64,000 nucleotides of DNA from an uncultured Muribaculaceae bacterium (GTDB taxonomy: Bacteria > Bacteroidota > Bacteroidia > Bacteroidales > Muribaculaceae), in assembly GCA_910583795.1 (NCBI GenBank), contig CAJTZQ010000001.1, positions 1-64,000 of the forward strand, written 5' to 3'. Positions 17,658-26,377 of this stretch are shown piece after piece. Every line of letters begins with the position of its first letter. The stretch's first letter is position 1. A program made the translations under genes and the position numbers. The notes beneath the pieces are model-generated. The model saw only the letters and a program-made list of their open reading frames with translations. It was not told the origin of the DNA and made no database searches.

Positions 17658-19766
17658 TTATTCGTCTTTACCGTTAGTGTTAGGCGGAACAATTACAAAT
17701 GCAGGAGCTCCCCAAATTGCATATAGAGTTACTTCCTCTCCATCTTCTGATGCAAATGTATACTTATTATTGAAGCCTTCCTTATTGAGGTATACCTGAT
17801 TCTGCCAACCATCTGTTGTGACTTTCAAGTCCTTATTGGTTGACCAACCACAGAAAGTCAAATTGCCACATACCGGGGTGCCGTTGGGAACAGTTACATC
17901 TTTATCATTTGAGTGTATGGTAGCGGGGACCCCTGTAGCATCCGGAGCACCTGTAATACTACCTGTATTGCCATCAAATTTGAGAGTGTACTTATAATCA
18001 GTCCAGACTGCGTAGAGAGTTTTGGAACCTTCCGGAGTATACTCAGAGCCACCGGGATAGGTTGTGCCGCTGCCGTCATCCTTAGTGTTCCAGCCATCGA
18101 AATATTTTCCATCGGGAGCAGTAAGTCCGGTGCCGTCAGGAAGTGTTGTTTTCTGACCTTCCTTCACATCCACGGGATTGATATTGCCTTCACCTCCATT
18201 TTTATCAAATGTGATGACTGATTTCCATGCTGCCTTGATTTCCACATCACCGGTAGCCACATAGTTATAATCTACAGGATTGCCATTGACAGTCCAACCG
18301 TCAAATTTATATCCGGGTCTTGTAGGAGTCTCAGGATAACGATCCTGACTCAAAGTTGTGCCCTTCTCAACTTCTTCAGACTTAAGGACTGAACCATTTG
18401 TATAACCATCTGTCCAAGTAACTGTTACAGGTTCGAGTTCGGGCTGCTCGGGCACAGTCGGGTCGAGACGGAACACGTAGACGCCGCTCTGTCCGTATGC
18501 CACAAATATCAATTTTGAAGTGGGATCAACTGCCACGAAGTTGCCGGAATGTCCGGAAGTACCTGCCGCATGCCCGATAGCCATGCCGGTCTGCTCGTCA
18601 TATTCCTCAACCTCGTATGCGAAAAGCTTGAAGTTGTCACCACTTGCGGGAGCTGCCTCATATTTCTGATATACACGAAGGCCCGCGCCTGTAGCGGCAT
18701 ATACATAGTCACCTTCCACACAAACTGCCGTGGTGTTGGTGCCGTTCTGCCATACCGGAGTTTCATCCTGAGTATTGGCAGCGTATACACGCAAGCCATT
18801 TACATGATTGGAGCCTTGACCACCTGCCACATAGATATAGCCGTCGGCGATAGCCATGGTGTGCTTGCCGAAATGGGTAGCCTTGTTACCGGTCAAAGTC
18901 CATTTGCCGGTGGCGGGATCATAAGACTCGGCATCTTTCTCCTCTGAAGTAAGGGGAGCGCCAAGACCGCGGGTAGAACCATCTGCCAGACTGACGAGCT
19001 GTGCTTCGTCATCATTAGTGCGAAGCACATATCCGCCGGCAATATACTTACCACCGAAGTCTTCGGCTACGGAAGTGCCATCTACCACAGCGAATTTACG
19101 AGATCCCTCCGCAGGGGAATAATTGATCGTGTATGCACCGCCGGCGTAACCTGACACAGCATAAAGTGCGCCGTTGTGCATTGCAACAGCGTTGACAGAT
19201 GAACCGGGTACGGCAACAGTGTCGATGGTCTCACCACCGATCTCCATACGACCGACTACCGCGCCGTTCTTTGAATCTGTAATAGGGAAGTAAAGAGTAT
19301 TGCCTTGAGCAATTACGTTATTAAGTTTTGCAGAAGTAAGTGTCTGCGTACGTGTGAAGACGCTTGTCTTGTCGACAGAACCATTTTCTGTTCCGAGAGC
19401 GCTTATCTCAATCTCATCAAGAGCGCCTCCCCATGTTTCAGCGGGGTTAGATGCCTGATGATCTGAATGCCATGAAATATATGCCTTTCCATTTGAGAAA
19501 GCTATACCGGTTGCCGACCATTTGTTAGTAGCGGCGTCATCAAGCGGTGCAATTTTAGCCACGAGCTGAAGTCTGTCAGCTTTCGGACCTCTGGTCTGAC
19601 CGGGAAATGTGATACGGTCAGCTTGCGAAGAAACATCTAACGTTTTAAGTTTCAGTAAGTTATCTGTTGTGGGGGGGGTATTTTCACCCCCTTGGTTGAT
19701 GTCGTCAGAGCATGACGCGAACATCAAGGCCGACGTTGCGGCAAGAAGGAGATATTTATTAGACAT
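17658..19766 (-). CDS. Lipoprotein with propeller-like domain and Listeria-Bacteroides (InlB) repeats
   Basis: Start chosen at MSNKYLLLAATS, directly before a signal peptide with lipobox FASC; the longer frame would place 20 AT-coded residues ahead of it. The 702-residue product has a domain of about 430 residues with repeated Ala/Gly/Tyr strands (GNTLYFPI, GGYVLRTNDDEAQLVSLADG, HTMAIADGYIYVAGG), which suggests a beta-propeller. Three to four InlB/Flg_new repeats follow (RPGYKFDGWTVNG, KYFDGWNTKDDG, TLYAVWTD, LTFCGWSTN). It is a probable cell-surface adhesin. It is first in the run of four lipoprotein genes and carries its own -7-like TATCTTTG about 40 bases upstream. Confidence 0.75.
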   Translation of the reverse strand: MSNKYLLLAATSALMFASCSDDINQGGENTPPTTDNLLKLKTLDVSSQADRITFPGQTRGPKADRLQLVAKIAPLDDAATNKWSATGIAFSNGKAYISWHSDHQASNPAETWGGALDEIEISALGTENGSVDKTSVFTRTQTLTSAKLNNVIAQGNTLYFPITDSKNGAVVGRMEIGGETIDTVAVPGSSVNAVAMHNGALYAVSGYAGGAYTINYSPAEGSRKFAVVDGTSVAEDFGGKYIAGGYVLRTNDDEAQLVSLADGSTRGLGAPLTSEEKDAESYDPATGKWTLTGNKATHFGKHTMAIADGYIYVAGGQGSNHVNGLRVYAANTQDETPVWQNGTNTTAVCVEGDYVYAATGAGLRVYQKYEAAPASGDNFKLFAYEVEEYDEQTGMAIGHAAGTSGHSGNFVAVDPTSKLIFVAYGQSGVYVFRLDPTVPEQPELEPVTVTWTDGYTNGSVLKSEEVEKGTTLSQDRYPETPTRPGYKFDGWTVNGNPVDYNYVATGDVEIKAAWKSVITFDKNGGEGNINPVDVKEGQKTTLPDGTGLTAPDGKYFDGWNTKDDGSGTTYPGGSEYTPEGSKTLYAVWTDYKYTLKFDGNTGSITGAPDATGVPATIHSNDKDVTVPNGTPVCGNLTFCGWSTNKDLKVTTDGWQNQVYLNKEGFNNKYTFASEDGEEVTLYAIWGAPAFVIVPPNTNGKDE

Positions 19767-19804
19767 AGAACAAGTATTATTGAACAAGTATTGATAATTT
19801 TTTG

Positions 19805-19812
19805 CAAAGATA
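19805..19812 (-). promoter_or_regulatory. Putative -7 promoter element of the lipoprotein cluster
   Basis: TATCTTTG on the minus strand, about 39 bases before the chosen start codon of 17658-19766, fits the Bacteroidetes TAnnTTTG element. A convincing -33 TTTG at 19-20 bases is not seen, so strength is uncertain. A direct repeat containing GAACAAGTATT lies in the leader. Confidence 0.45.
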
Positions 19813-19889
19813 ATACAGAAAGCCAATATAACTTATTCCTACAAGCACAAATAACCCCTATTTAACATTATTTAACATTATCAACTAAT

Positions 19890-20029
19890 TTGGGTTATAG
19901 GATTATAGGTTAAAGGGTTAATTTACAATTGTGAACAGATATATGGCTTCTTTGGATATTATGCATAAACATAACCCCTTAACCCTTTAACCTTCAAACC
20001 TTAAGTGAGCTTGCGAAACTTAAATTATT
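19890..20029. repeat. Family 1 dispersed element, copy A
   Basis: Matches copy C at 26.56-26.73 kb over more than 100 bases, including GGTTAAT, CAATTGTG, a GGCTTC/GATATTAT core, AACCTTCAAACC and the end TTAAGTGAGCTTGCGAAAC. The left palindromic end (CAACTTTCGCAAGCGAAAG) is missing here, so this copy is left-truncated. It fills the gap between the lipoprotein cluster and the AAA ATPase gene. Confidence 0.8.
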
Positions 20030-20035
20030 TATTAT

Positions 20036-21355
20036 TCACATGTCTTGGAGCGACAGAGCGCCGGCTTTCACGTCATAACCATGCAATTCTTTCACCACCG
20101 AGAGAAACTCTTTAACCTTTTCTTCCACCAACCGCATGTCGATCCTCTCGGGATTCCGCTTTATCTCAAATACTTTCACCGATTCCGACATCTCGTCGAC
20201 CTCAACAAGATCTATCTCACACTGACCTTTGCGGTTCCACCATCCCCCTATCCTTGTGAACATCCCCGACTCTATCCCTTTTTCACGGAAATATCGCTCC
20301 AGCATATATCCTGAAAACGTGTCATAATCACGTTCCACAATCTCCCTCAGGCGGTCGAATCCCGATATTTCAAGCATATAGTTATACTTGAAGATAAACC
20401 GGAACCAGAATGTAAGAAAATTATCGCGCAATGCGTAACGCACATTCTTATTGGTAGACTTTTCAAAAACCGGCTGTTGCTTGGCAATCAGTTCGTAATC
20501 CCCTTCCAGTCTTGAGAGATAGCCTCCCACCTCGCGTCCGGTGGCATCTTCTATTTGATTTCGTGTGTTTCTTCCCCGGGAGATTGCCGAGAGTATCGAG
20601 AAATAAGTGCCATACTCTTTCCCGAATTCACCGATCAGCATCATCTTCCCCTCATCGATGAAGACAGAGCCGTCGCGAATGATCTCCTGAAGCATCTTTT
20701 CTCTTGTGAAGGCACCGTTGTCCATCAGCAGTTCTACATATTTCGCGACTCCGCCGGTGAAAGCATAAAGCGCAAGGAGGTCGTCTGCAGTATGATCCGG
20801 ACAATATTCTCTGAAAATCTCTTTCAGCACATCCGTGGTGAAAGCCTTCAGTTTGATCATGCCGGTCTCGCGTTGGAAAAGAGGCTCCTTCCTGTCGCGG
20901 AAGATACGGTTCATCAGAGAGTTTATCGACCCACCCACAATCAGATTTATCTTGGAATTATCTTTGTTGAGATCCCAAATGCGCTGCATGTCGCTGAATA
21001 CCGACTGGTTTACAAGATAAAAATCTTGAAATTCATCGATAAAGACAGTAATCTGACGTTCAGACGACACTTTCATGAGAAATTCAAACACGTCGGCAAA
21101 AGAGTCGGGAGCGCCCAAGAGGGGAATCCCGAGTTTTTGTTCGATCTCTTTTTTGAAACCGGAACACAGTTCCTTTTCCGATTTTCTCGACACAAACAGG
21201 TATACCACATTTTCAGGGCTGTAAGCATGCATTACCAGGGAGGTTTTGCCGATGCGACGTCTGCCGGTCAGTATCGTGAATCGGGCAGACTTCTGCGACT
21301 GTTCACGGATCGTGAGCAGTCGCTCAATTTCTATTTTGCGATCAAAGAATCTCAT
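20036..21355 (-). CDS. AAA+ ATPase of the archaeal-type ATPase/DUF234 group
   Basis: A 439-residue ATP-binding protein. I start at MRFFDRKIEIERLL, the usual beginning of the family; a start nine codons upstream is also open. Walker A GRRRIGKTS lies near residue 32, and Walker B VFIDEFQDF near 120. Sensor-like residues follow. The C-terminal third (after LSRLEGDYELIAKQQP) resembles the DUF234 nuclease-like domain with a charged EIDLVEVDE...VFEIKRN pattern. Such genes are widespread, often accessory, and of unclear function; proposed roles involve mobile elements or toxin-like activity. It stands alone on the minus strand between a repeat element and tRNA-Gln. Confidence 0.8.
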   Translation of the reverse strand: MRFFDRKIEIERLLTIREQSQKSARFTILTGRRRIGKTSLVMHAYSPENVVYLFVSRKSEKELCSGFKKEIEQKLGIPLLGAPDSFADVFEFLMKVSSERQITVFIDEFQDFYLVNQSVFSDMQRIWDLNKDNSKINLIVGGSINSLMNRIFRDRKEPLFQRETGMIKLKAFTTDVLKEIFREYCPDHTADDLLALYAFTGGVAKYVELLMDNGAFTREKMLQEIIRDGSVFIDEGKMMLIGEFGKEYGTYFSILSAISRGRNTRNQIEDATGREVGGYLSRLEGDYELIAKQQPVFEKSTNKNVRYALRDNFLTFWFRFIFKYNYMLEISGFDRLREIVERDYDTFSGYMLERYFREKGIESGMFTRIGGWWNRKGQCEIDLVEVDEMSESVKVFEIKRNPERIDMRLVEEKVKEFLSVVKELHGYDVKAGALSLQDM

Positions 21356-21654
21356 TGCCTCATGTTTTGGAAGGTATCGCAACAGTCAGTTCGGAACTGG
21401 CGGTTGCGATACTGCAAATTTACACATTTCATCCGACACTTCCAATTAATTATTCAACTTTCGATTGCGAAAGTTGAGGGTTATGGGGCTATAAGGTTAA
21501 TCTTAATTCTTCTGTCCCTATGTTGGTCTTAATTCTTTTGTTCTTTTGTTCTTTTGTTAATCTTAATCCTTCTGTTCTTTTGTTAATTTATCAACCCCTT
21601 ACGCACTTTTGTTAATCTATAAGCATCTTATATGCTTTTGTTTTCAAACGGTTT
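21356..21654. repeat. Intergenic stretch with family 1 fragment and TTCTTTTG array
   Basis: Bases about 21449-21502 match the palindromic left end of family 1 (CAACTTTCGATTGCGAAAG, then GGTTAT...GGTTAA). A degenerate array of TTCTTTTG/TTAATCT-like units follows to about 21620, then a small AAGCAT/ATGCTT hairpin. No coding region is supported here. Confidence 0.65.
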
Positions 21655-21694
21655 AACAAAAAACACAGCTGACCGAACTGATCAGCTGTGTTTT
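21655..21694 (-). terminator. Intrinsic terminator of tRNA-Gln
   Basis: Perfect ten-pair stem ACACAGCTGA/TCAGCTGTGT around a nine-base loop, followed on the minus strand by six T residues, six bases after the tRNA 3' end. This is a strong factor-independent terminator. Confidence 0.9.
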
Positions 21695-21699
21695 TAATG

Positions 21700-21770
21700 T
21701 TGTCTTACCAGGATTCGAACCTGGACAGGCAGAACCAAAAACTGCAGTGCTACCATTACACCATAAGACA
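21700..21770 (-). tRNA. tRNA-Gln (anticodon TTG)
   Basis: A 71-base cloverleaf on the minus strand: acceptor TGTCTTA/TAAGACA with discriminator A, D arm GTGT/GCAC with GG in the loop, anticodon stem GCAGT/TCTGC around TTTTGGT (anticodon TTG, decoding CAA), and T arm CCAGG TTCGAAT CCTGG. The U:U opposition at the bottom of the anticodon stem is also present in E. coli tRNA-Gln. No CCA is encoded. A terminator follows directly. Confidence 0.96.
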
Positions 21771-21939
21771 ATCCTAAAGCTCCAAACCGACACTATCGGT
21801 CTCAAAGCCGCCGCAAAGTTAAACATAATTGTTCATATGCGCAATACCTTCCCATCATTTTTTATTGAAAGAACTGAGTCAAGAATCTCTTAGCATGTCA
21901 TATACAAACAACTTTTTTACATAAAACTATCAGCATATA

Positions 21940-21971
21940 TTTGGTTTGATAGATTATTTGTCCTATCTTTG
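21940..21971 (+). promoter_or_regulatory. Promoter of the AbiL-like operon
   Basis: TTTG (21940-21943), 20 bases, TATCTTTG (21964-21971): a good match to the Bacteroidetes sigma-ABfr consensus. The predicted transcript would start near 21979, which supports the ATG at 22000 rather than the earlier in-frame ATG at 21946. Confidence 0.8.
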
Positions 21972-21999
21972 CACAAACAATGTAACCGTACGACAAATA

Positions 22000-23343
22000 A
22001 TGATTCTAAGAGCCACATTCGAGAACATTTACTCCTTCAAAGAAGAGACCTCAATAAGTTTCGTTGCCGGCAAGGGGACGGTCCATCCTACCCATGTAAG
22101 CAGGGCGCAGAAACGTGATGATATATCGGCGTTGAAAATCGGCGTGATTTATGGTGCGAATGCCTCCGGTAAGAGTAATGTGATTAAAGCCATCGCTTTA
22201 ATACAGCAGATTGCTGTGGGAAGATTTCCTACAGGAGAATTTGAGCCATTCAAACTGACAAAACCGATAAAATCCGTCTCGAAGATTGAGATTGAGTTCA
22301 AGACCGCCGGCCGCTACTTTGCATACGGACTGGAGTTCTCAATAAACGGAATCAAAGAGGAATGGCTTTACGAGATCAACAGCCGCAGCGACAAACTTAT
22401 TTTCACCCGCAAATCCGGTCAGGACGGCAACGAATTTGAGTTCGGTTATATCCATGGTGACTCTTCGGTTACTCAGTTTGTAAGATTCTTAGGAGAAGGC
22501 ACCCCAGCTAAAAAGAGCTTTATTTCGGAATATATCGAACGCAACGGCAAAGGAGTGTGTGCAATAAAGACTGCGTATTCATGGTTCGCGTCAGGACTGC
22601 GCATAATATTTCCGGGCACACGTTTCCGTGGCATCTCATTCAATGCAGAGCAGGATGAGAAATTCCACGATGCCACTCGCCGTCTACTTCAGTATTTCAA
22701 TACAGGAATAGTCGATATCCGTAGATTCCCGGTACGCTCAAAGGAGGAAACCAATCTGCCGGACAGGTTGCTTGATAAAATCATAAGCAGTTCCACTCCG
22801 GGACGCACGGCTCTCGTGGCCGCCCCCGAGAGCAACGAGTGCTTTTTCTTCGACTTCAAGGAAGACGGAACATACACAATCTTCAAGCAGAAGGCAGTGC
22901 ACCGCAATGAGGCCAATGACGAGGTAGTGTTTGAGATGGACGAAGAATCGGATGGTTCAATCCGCTTGCTTGATTTCATACCTATGCTCATTGACCTCGG
23001 ACAGAATGAGGTAGATTATATGATAGATGAGCTTGATCGCAGTATGCACCCGCTGTTGTCGCAAAAACTCATCGAGTGCTACCTGCACGAACTTTCATCG
23101 GAGAGGGATACCCAGCTCGTAATCTCGACGCATGAATGCAATCTACTTAATCTCGACATTATACGTTCCGATGAAGTATGGTTTGTAGAAAAAGATAAAA
23201 ACGGCGCATCCCGACTGGTATCGCTTGCAGAATACAAGCCACGGGAAAATGTGCAGAAAGGGTATTTGCAAGGTCGATACAGTGCAATCCCTTTCTTCGC
23301 TCCTATTAACACACTAAACTGGCAGGACAATGAGAAAGCGTAA
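22000..23343 (+). CDS. AAA ATPase of an AbiL/RloA-like abortive infection pair
   Basis: A 447-residue SMC/OLD-type ATPase that begins MILRATFENIYSF, typical of the family; the promoter position rules out the earlier ATG. Walker A is GANASGKSN near residue 52, Walker B YMIDELDRSMHP near 325, and the sensor-like VISTHECNLL follows. No nuclease (TOPRIM) domain is seen after the ATPase. It overlaps by 14 bases with an RloB-domain gene, the arrangement known from AbiL and RloA/RloB. By analogy it would sense phage infection and trigger its partner. The trigger and target are not known from the sequence. Confidence 0.82.
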   Translation: MILRATFENIYSFKEETSISFVAGKGTVHPTHVSRAQKRDDISALKIGVIYGANASGKSNVIKAIALIQQIAVGRFPTGEFEPFKLTKPIKSVSKIEIEFKTAGRYFAYGLEFSINGIKEEWLYEINSRSDKLIFTRKSGQDGNEFEFGYIHGDSSVTQFVRFLGEGTPAKKSFISEYIERNGKGVCAIKTAYSWFASGLRIIFPGTRFRGISFNAEQDEKFHDATRRLLQYFNTGIVDIRRFPVRSKEETNLPDRLLDKIISSSTPGRTALVAAPESNECFFFDFKEDGTYTIFKQKAVHRNEANDEVVFEMDEESDGSIRLLDFIPMLIDLGQNEVDYMIDELDRSMHPLLSQKLIECYLHELSSERDTQLVISTHECNLLNLDIIRSDEVWFVEKDKNGASRLVSLAEYKPRENVQKGYLQGRYSAIPFFAPINTLNWQDNEKA

Positions 23344-23890
23344 GGATTTTGCACGTCTGGAAGGTGTACGTTCTGCCCGGTTGGTAGTGATTGCAAGCGA
23401 GGGGCGATGCACTGAATCAATCTATTTCTCAGCGGTGAAAGAACGGCTCCGTGCGCCAAATGTTCATGTCGAGATACTCGATCGGGATTCCAACGAATCT
23501 TCACCAGAAAGCGTCCATGCCCAGATTGCCGATTTCATGCGGGAATACAATATTGAGGACGACGATGAACTATGGCTTGTGATTGACCGTGACCGCTGGC
23601 ATGAGCGGATGCTCTCGCAAGTGGCACAGCTGTGCTCACAAAATTCACATCTTCATTTCTGTATGAGCAATCCTTGTTTCGAGTTATGGCTGTTGCTACA
23701 TTTAGAAGATATCAGGGAATATGATGATGCCACGACAAAGAAACTGGCATTGAACCGAAAGAATAAATCAGGTTTGACTTGGCTTAAAAAGCGTATGCGC
23801 GACCTGTTAGGTTCATATTCTGAGTCGAACTATAATGCCCTGAATTTACTCCCCAACGCGTCTAAAGTATTGCAAGGGAACTTGACATAA
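23330..23890 (+). CDS. RloB-domain protein (AbiL second subunit-like)
   Basis: A 186-residue protein of the RloB family: N-terminal VVIASEGRCTESIYF, central DDDELWLVIDRDRW, and SNPCFELWLLLHLED, all characteristic. The acidic DRD and the NPCFELW segment form the probable active centre of a TOPRIM-like fold; that reading is inference. It starts 14 bases inside the ATPase gene, so translation is coupled. In AbiL both subunits are needed for abortive infection. Its end (NALNLLPNASKVLQGNLT) is slightly short compared with many RloB proteins but shows no sign of frameshift. Confidence 0.82.
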   Translation: MRKRKDFARLEGVRSARLVVIASEGRCTESIYFSAVKERLRAPNVHVEILDRDSNESSPESVHAQIADFMREYNIEDDDELWLVIDRDRWHERMLSQVAQLCSQNSHLHFCMSNPCFELWLLLHLEDIREYDDATTKKLALNRKNKSGLTWLKKRMRDLLGSYSESNYNALNLLPNASKVLQGNLT

Positions 23891-24268
23891 ATCCGGCAGA
23901 TCGCTGGCCTCAAAGTATAGGCACAAGGGTTTATCTATTAATGGAAAGTATAATCGGGAAGAATTCATGATATGGACCATCAATATCCTGGTGGCTTCCT
24001 CCATTCATTATGGAACACAATAACTCTTTTACTAAATTATTCAACTTTCGCAAGCTCACTTAAAGTTGAGGTTAAGGGGTTAAAAGGTTATAGTTATACA
24101 TAAGATTCAAGAAAGTCGGATATTTATCCACAATTGGATATTAACCTTTTAACCTCATAACCTTCATAACCCTCAACTTTCGCAAGCGAAAGTTGAATTT
24201 CTAATAAAACCTCAAATCCAATTAAGTTTTAAGCCATCTGAATCAGAATATTTTCGTATCTTTGCAAA
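23891..24268. repeat. Intergenic stretch holding family 1 element, inverted copy B
   Basis: The element spans about 24037-24196 in the orientation opposite to copies A and C: it starts with a CAACTTTCGCAAGCTCACTT end, has GGTTAAGGGGTTAAAAGG, a core with ATCCACAATTGG, then AACC-rich sequence and the palindromic end CAACTTTCGCAAGCGAAAG. The 146 bases before it hold no gene that I can support. The last dozen bases contain a promoter-like TATCTTTG. Confidence 0.8.
24257..24264 (+). promoter_or_regulatory. -7 element overlapping the DUF1016 start region
   Basis: TATCTTTG ends only five bases before the ATG at 24269. With the usual spacing of about seven bases to the transcription start, the mRNA would begin at or within the start codon, which suggests a leaderless transcript. 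The -33 element is weak. Confidence 0.45.
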
Positions 24269-25453
24269 ATGGGAATTGACCTTAATCCATATAATGATAT
24301 ATCCGCTGATGACAAGCAATTCATCAACGACATCAAGACGATAATATATACCGCCAAACAAAGGGCGTACCAAGCCGCCGACATTTATCAAGTTGTCAGT
24401 AATTGGCTTGTAGGTCGTCGCATTGTAGAGCAGGAGCAGCATGGACAAAAAAGAGCTAAATATGGTAAACACATCATTGAACTTGCCTCAGAGGCGTTAA
24501 CCGCTGAGTTTGGCAAGGGATATTCTGTCGTAAATATCAAGAGCTTTAGAAAATTTTATCTGACATTCAATAATTTAATAATTGGGCAGGCGCTGTCTGC
24601 CCAATTCGACACATCAATTCAGCAGATAGTGTCTGCTAAATCCATAAGTGAGATGGCTATAAAGGGGCAGACTCTGTCTGCCGAATTGGAATTGGGAAAG
24701 ATGCTTCCCTCCAATTTGTCTTGGTCTCACTACGAGCGGTTGATGAGAATCGAGGATGAAGATGAACGCGACTGGTATATGCGCGAAGCGGCAGGTGAAG
24801 GATGGAGTGTCCGGACGTTGAACCGGAACATCGGCTCCCAGTATTATTATAGGTTGCTACAGACCCCTGAGTCAAAACGAGGAGAAGTAATTGATGAGAT
24901 GCAGCGCTTGACTGCCGATTATCAGAAAGACCGACATAAATTCCTACGCAATCCCGTTGTGGCAGAATTTTTAGGATTCTCTCAAGATCTTGCGTATTCC
25001 GAGACAAATCTGGAATCAGCTATCATAGACCATTTGCAGAAGTTCATACTCGAACTTGGGAAAGGGTTCGCTTTTGTCGCGCGTCAACAAAGGATAAAAA
25101 CAGATATGGGTGAGTATTACATCGATCTCGTGTTTTACAACTATATCCTCAAATGCTTTCTACTCATAGATTTAAAAAGTTCTCAAATAACATACGAAGA
25201 TGTCGGTCAGATGGATATGTATATCCGTATGTACGACGAATTGAAATGTTCAGAAAGTGATAATCCAACAATCGGATTGCTTCTTTGCTCTGAGACAAGC
25301 AAGGATTTAGCCCGATATTCAATTCTGAAAGACAGCAAACAAATCTACGCAGCCAAATACTTCACTTACCTCCCTACTAAAGAACAGCTGACGGCAGAAA
25401 TTGAGCGGCAGAAAGGAATCTTTGCCTTGCAGACAGGGAAACATACTGACTAA
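24269..25453 (+). CDS. DUF1016/YhcG-type PD-(D/E)XK nuclease
   Basis: A 394-residue protein. The N-terminal domain (residues about 15-185: IKTIIYTAKQRAYQAA, YGKHIIELASEAL, SWSHYERLMRIED, REAAGEGWSVRTLNR) is the DUF1016 helical domain. The C-terminal domain (about 230-370) carries FVARQQRIKTDMGEYYIDLVFYN and FLLIDLKSSQI, the D...DLK core of a PD-(D/E)XK nuclease. Many relatives have ELK at this place. Such genes often accompany type I restriction or other defence genes. A stretch near residues 105-140 is built from three palindromic coding repeats. Neighbouring accessory genes fit a defence patch, but the target is unknown. Confidence 0.85.
   Translation: MGIDLNPYNDISADDKQFINDIKTIIYTAKQRAYQAADIYQVVSNWLVGRRIVEQEQHGQKRAKYGKHIIELASEALTAEFGKGYSVVNIKSFRKFYLTFNNLIIGQALSAQFDTSIQQIVSAKSISEMAIKGQTLSAELELGKMLPSNLSWSHYERLMRIEDEDERDWYMREAAGEGWSVRTLNRNIGSQYYYRLLQTPESKRGEVIDEMQRLTADYQKDRHKFLRNPVVAEFLGFSQDLAYSETNLESAIIDHLQKFILELGKGFAFVARQQRIKTDMGEYYIDLVFYNYILKCFLLIDLKSSQITYEDVGQMDMYIRMYDELKCSESDNPTIGLLLCSETSKDLARYSILKDSKQIYAAKYFTYLPTKEQLTAEIERQKGIFALQTGKHTD
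24584..24682 (+). repeat. Three palindromic repeats inside the nuclease coding sequence
   Basis: GGGCAGGCGCTGTCTGCCC (24584-24602), GCAGATAGTGTCTGC (24622-24636) and GGCAGACTCTGTCTGCC (24666-24682) each form a hairpin. In frame they read as variants of (G)Q-x-(L/V)SA and fall in the linker between the two DUF1016 helical parts. Confidence 0.8.
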
Positions 25454-25543
25454 AAATTTCGTTAATTTGCAGTCGGCTAACGAGACCTTCATCTTTCGGG
25501 TTTGAAAATAAGATTGTTCCATACTCTAAAAAACCGACACATT

Positions 25544-26377
25544 ATGAACAAGAATATCATCAGACTATCTTTGGCTATTGTCGCCATTATCACGGGCATC
25601 TGCGTTCTCACGGCATGCGGCGCCAAAAGACCATCGGAAAACATGGAGCTTAAGCGCTCCCTCCACAAGCTTACAAAGCATTTTCCTGAATTTGACGACA
25701 TGATTGTATTTTATGATGCCGCCGTGGAAGATGACGCAATCGTCGTGATGACTACCCTTGACCAAGATTTCTACGGCAACCGCCTGGCTCAAGGTCTTGA
25801 CGAACTATGGCACGATCCGGAATGGAAAGAGGAGTTTAAAGAAAAAATGGCGGTGAAGCATTCTCATCTCATAAACCTTGCGAAATCGGCGGATATAGAC
25901 ATGTGCTGGAGATTTTTTGATGAGAAGGGCCGTGATTGGTTCGACCTGCGTCTGAACGCTGATGAATCCGACCGATTTCTCCAGTCGGGTAAAGAAAAAG
26001 CCAAGCTTGCAGAGGAAGCGCATCTAAAGCTCAACAGGTTTATTAAAAAAATCAATTCCACTTTGCCCAATGATATTGAAGACGGACTGTCAATTAAAAA
26101 CGTTGAGTTGCAGCCCAATCTCATAGTATATAATTATGAAGTGGATGAGAACAAGACATCACATAAAAAACTTGAAGGGAAAATCATAAAAATAGGTAAA
26201 GAAGAAATGTCGCGCCTGCTCCAAAACGGGATAGAAGGAGATTCCCTGCTTATAACTGCCGCCGACGCCCATGTAGGCGTGACATACCGTTTCAAGGGAT
26301 CGAAAACAGGCTACGTTCAAGACTATGAGGTGCTCACAGCAAAGGAACTCAAGAATCTCAAAGCGGCGCTCGATTGA
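25544..26377 (+). CDS. Lipoprotein of unknown function
   Basis: A 277-residue lipoprotein; start set at MNKNIIRLSLAIV, which gives a clean signal peptide with lipobox LTAC near residue 23. The mature part is mixed alpha/beta and charged, with two repeats of a DLRLNADESDRFLQ- and VTYRFKGSKT-like pattern. It recalls small Bacteroides lipoproteins with a DUF4252-like or putative ligand-binding role, but I do not recognise a family. It is monocistronic: a repeat-free 90 bases precede it and a long perfect palindrome follows. The function is unknown. Confidence 0.75.
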   Translation: MNKNIIRLSLAIVAIITGICVLTACGAKRPSENMELKRSLHKLTKHFPEFDDMIVFYDAAVEDDAIVVMTTLDQDFYGNRLAQGLDELWHDPEWKEEFKEKMAVKHSHLINLAKSADIDMCWRFFDEKGRDWFDLRLNADESDRFLQSGKEKAKLAEEAHLKLNRFIKKINSTLPNDIEDGLSIKNVELQPNLIVYNYEVDENKTSHKKLEGKIIKIGKEEMSRLLQNGIEGDSLLITAADAHVGVTYRFKGSKTGYVQDYEVLTAKELKNLKAALD

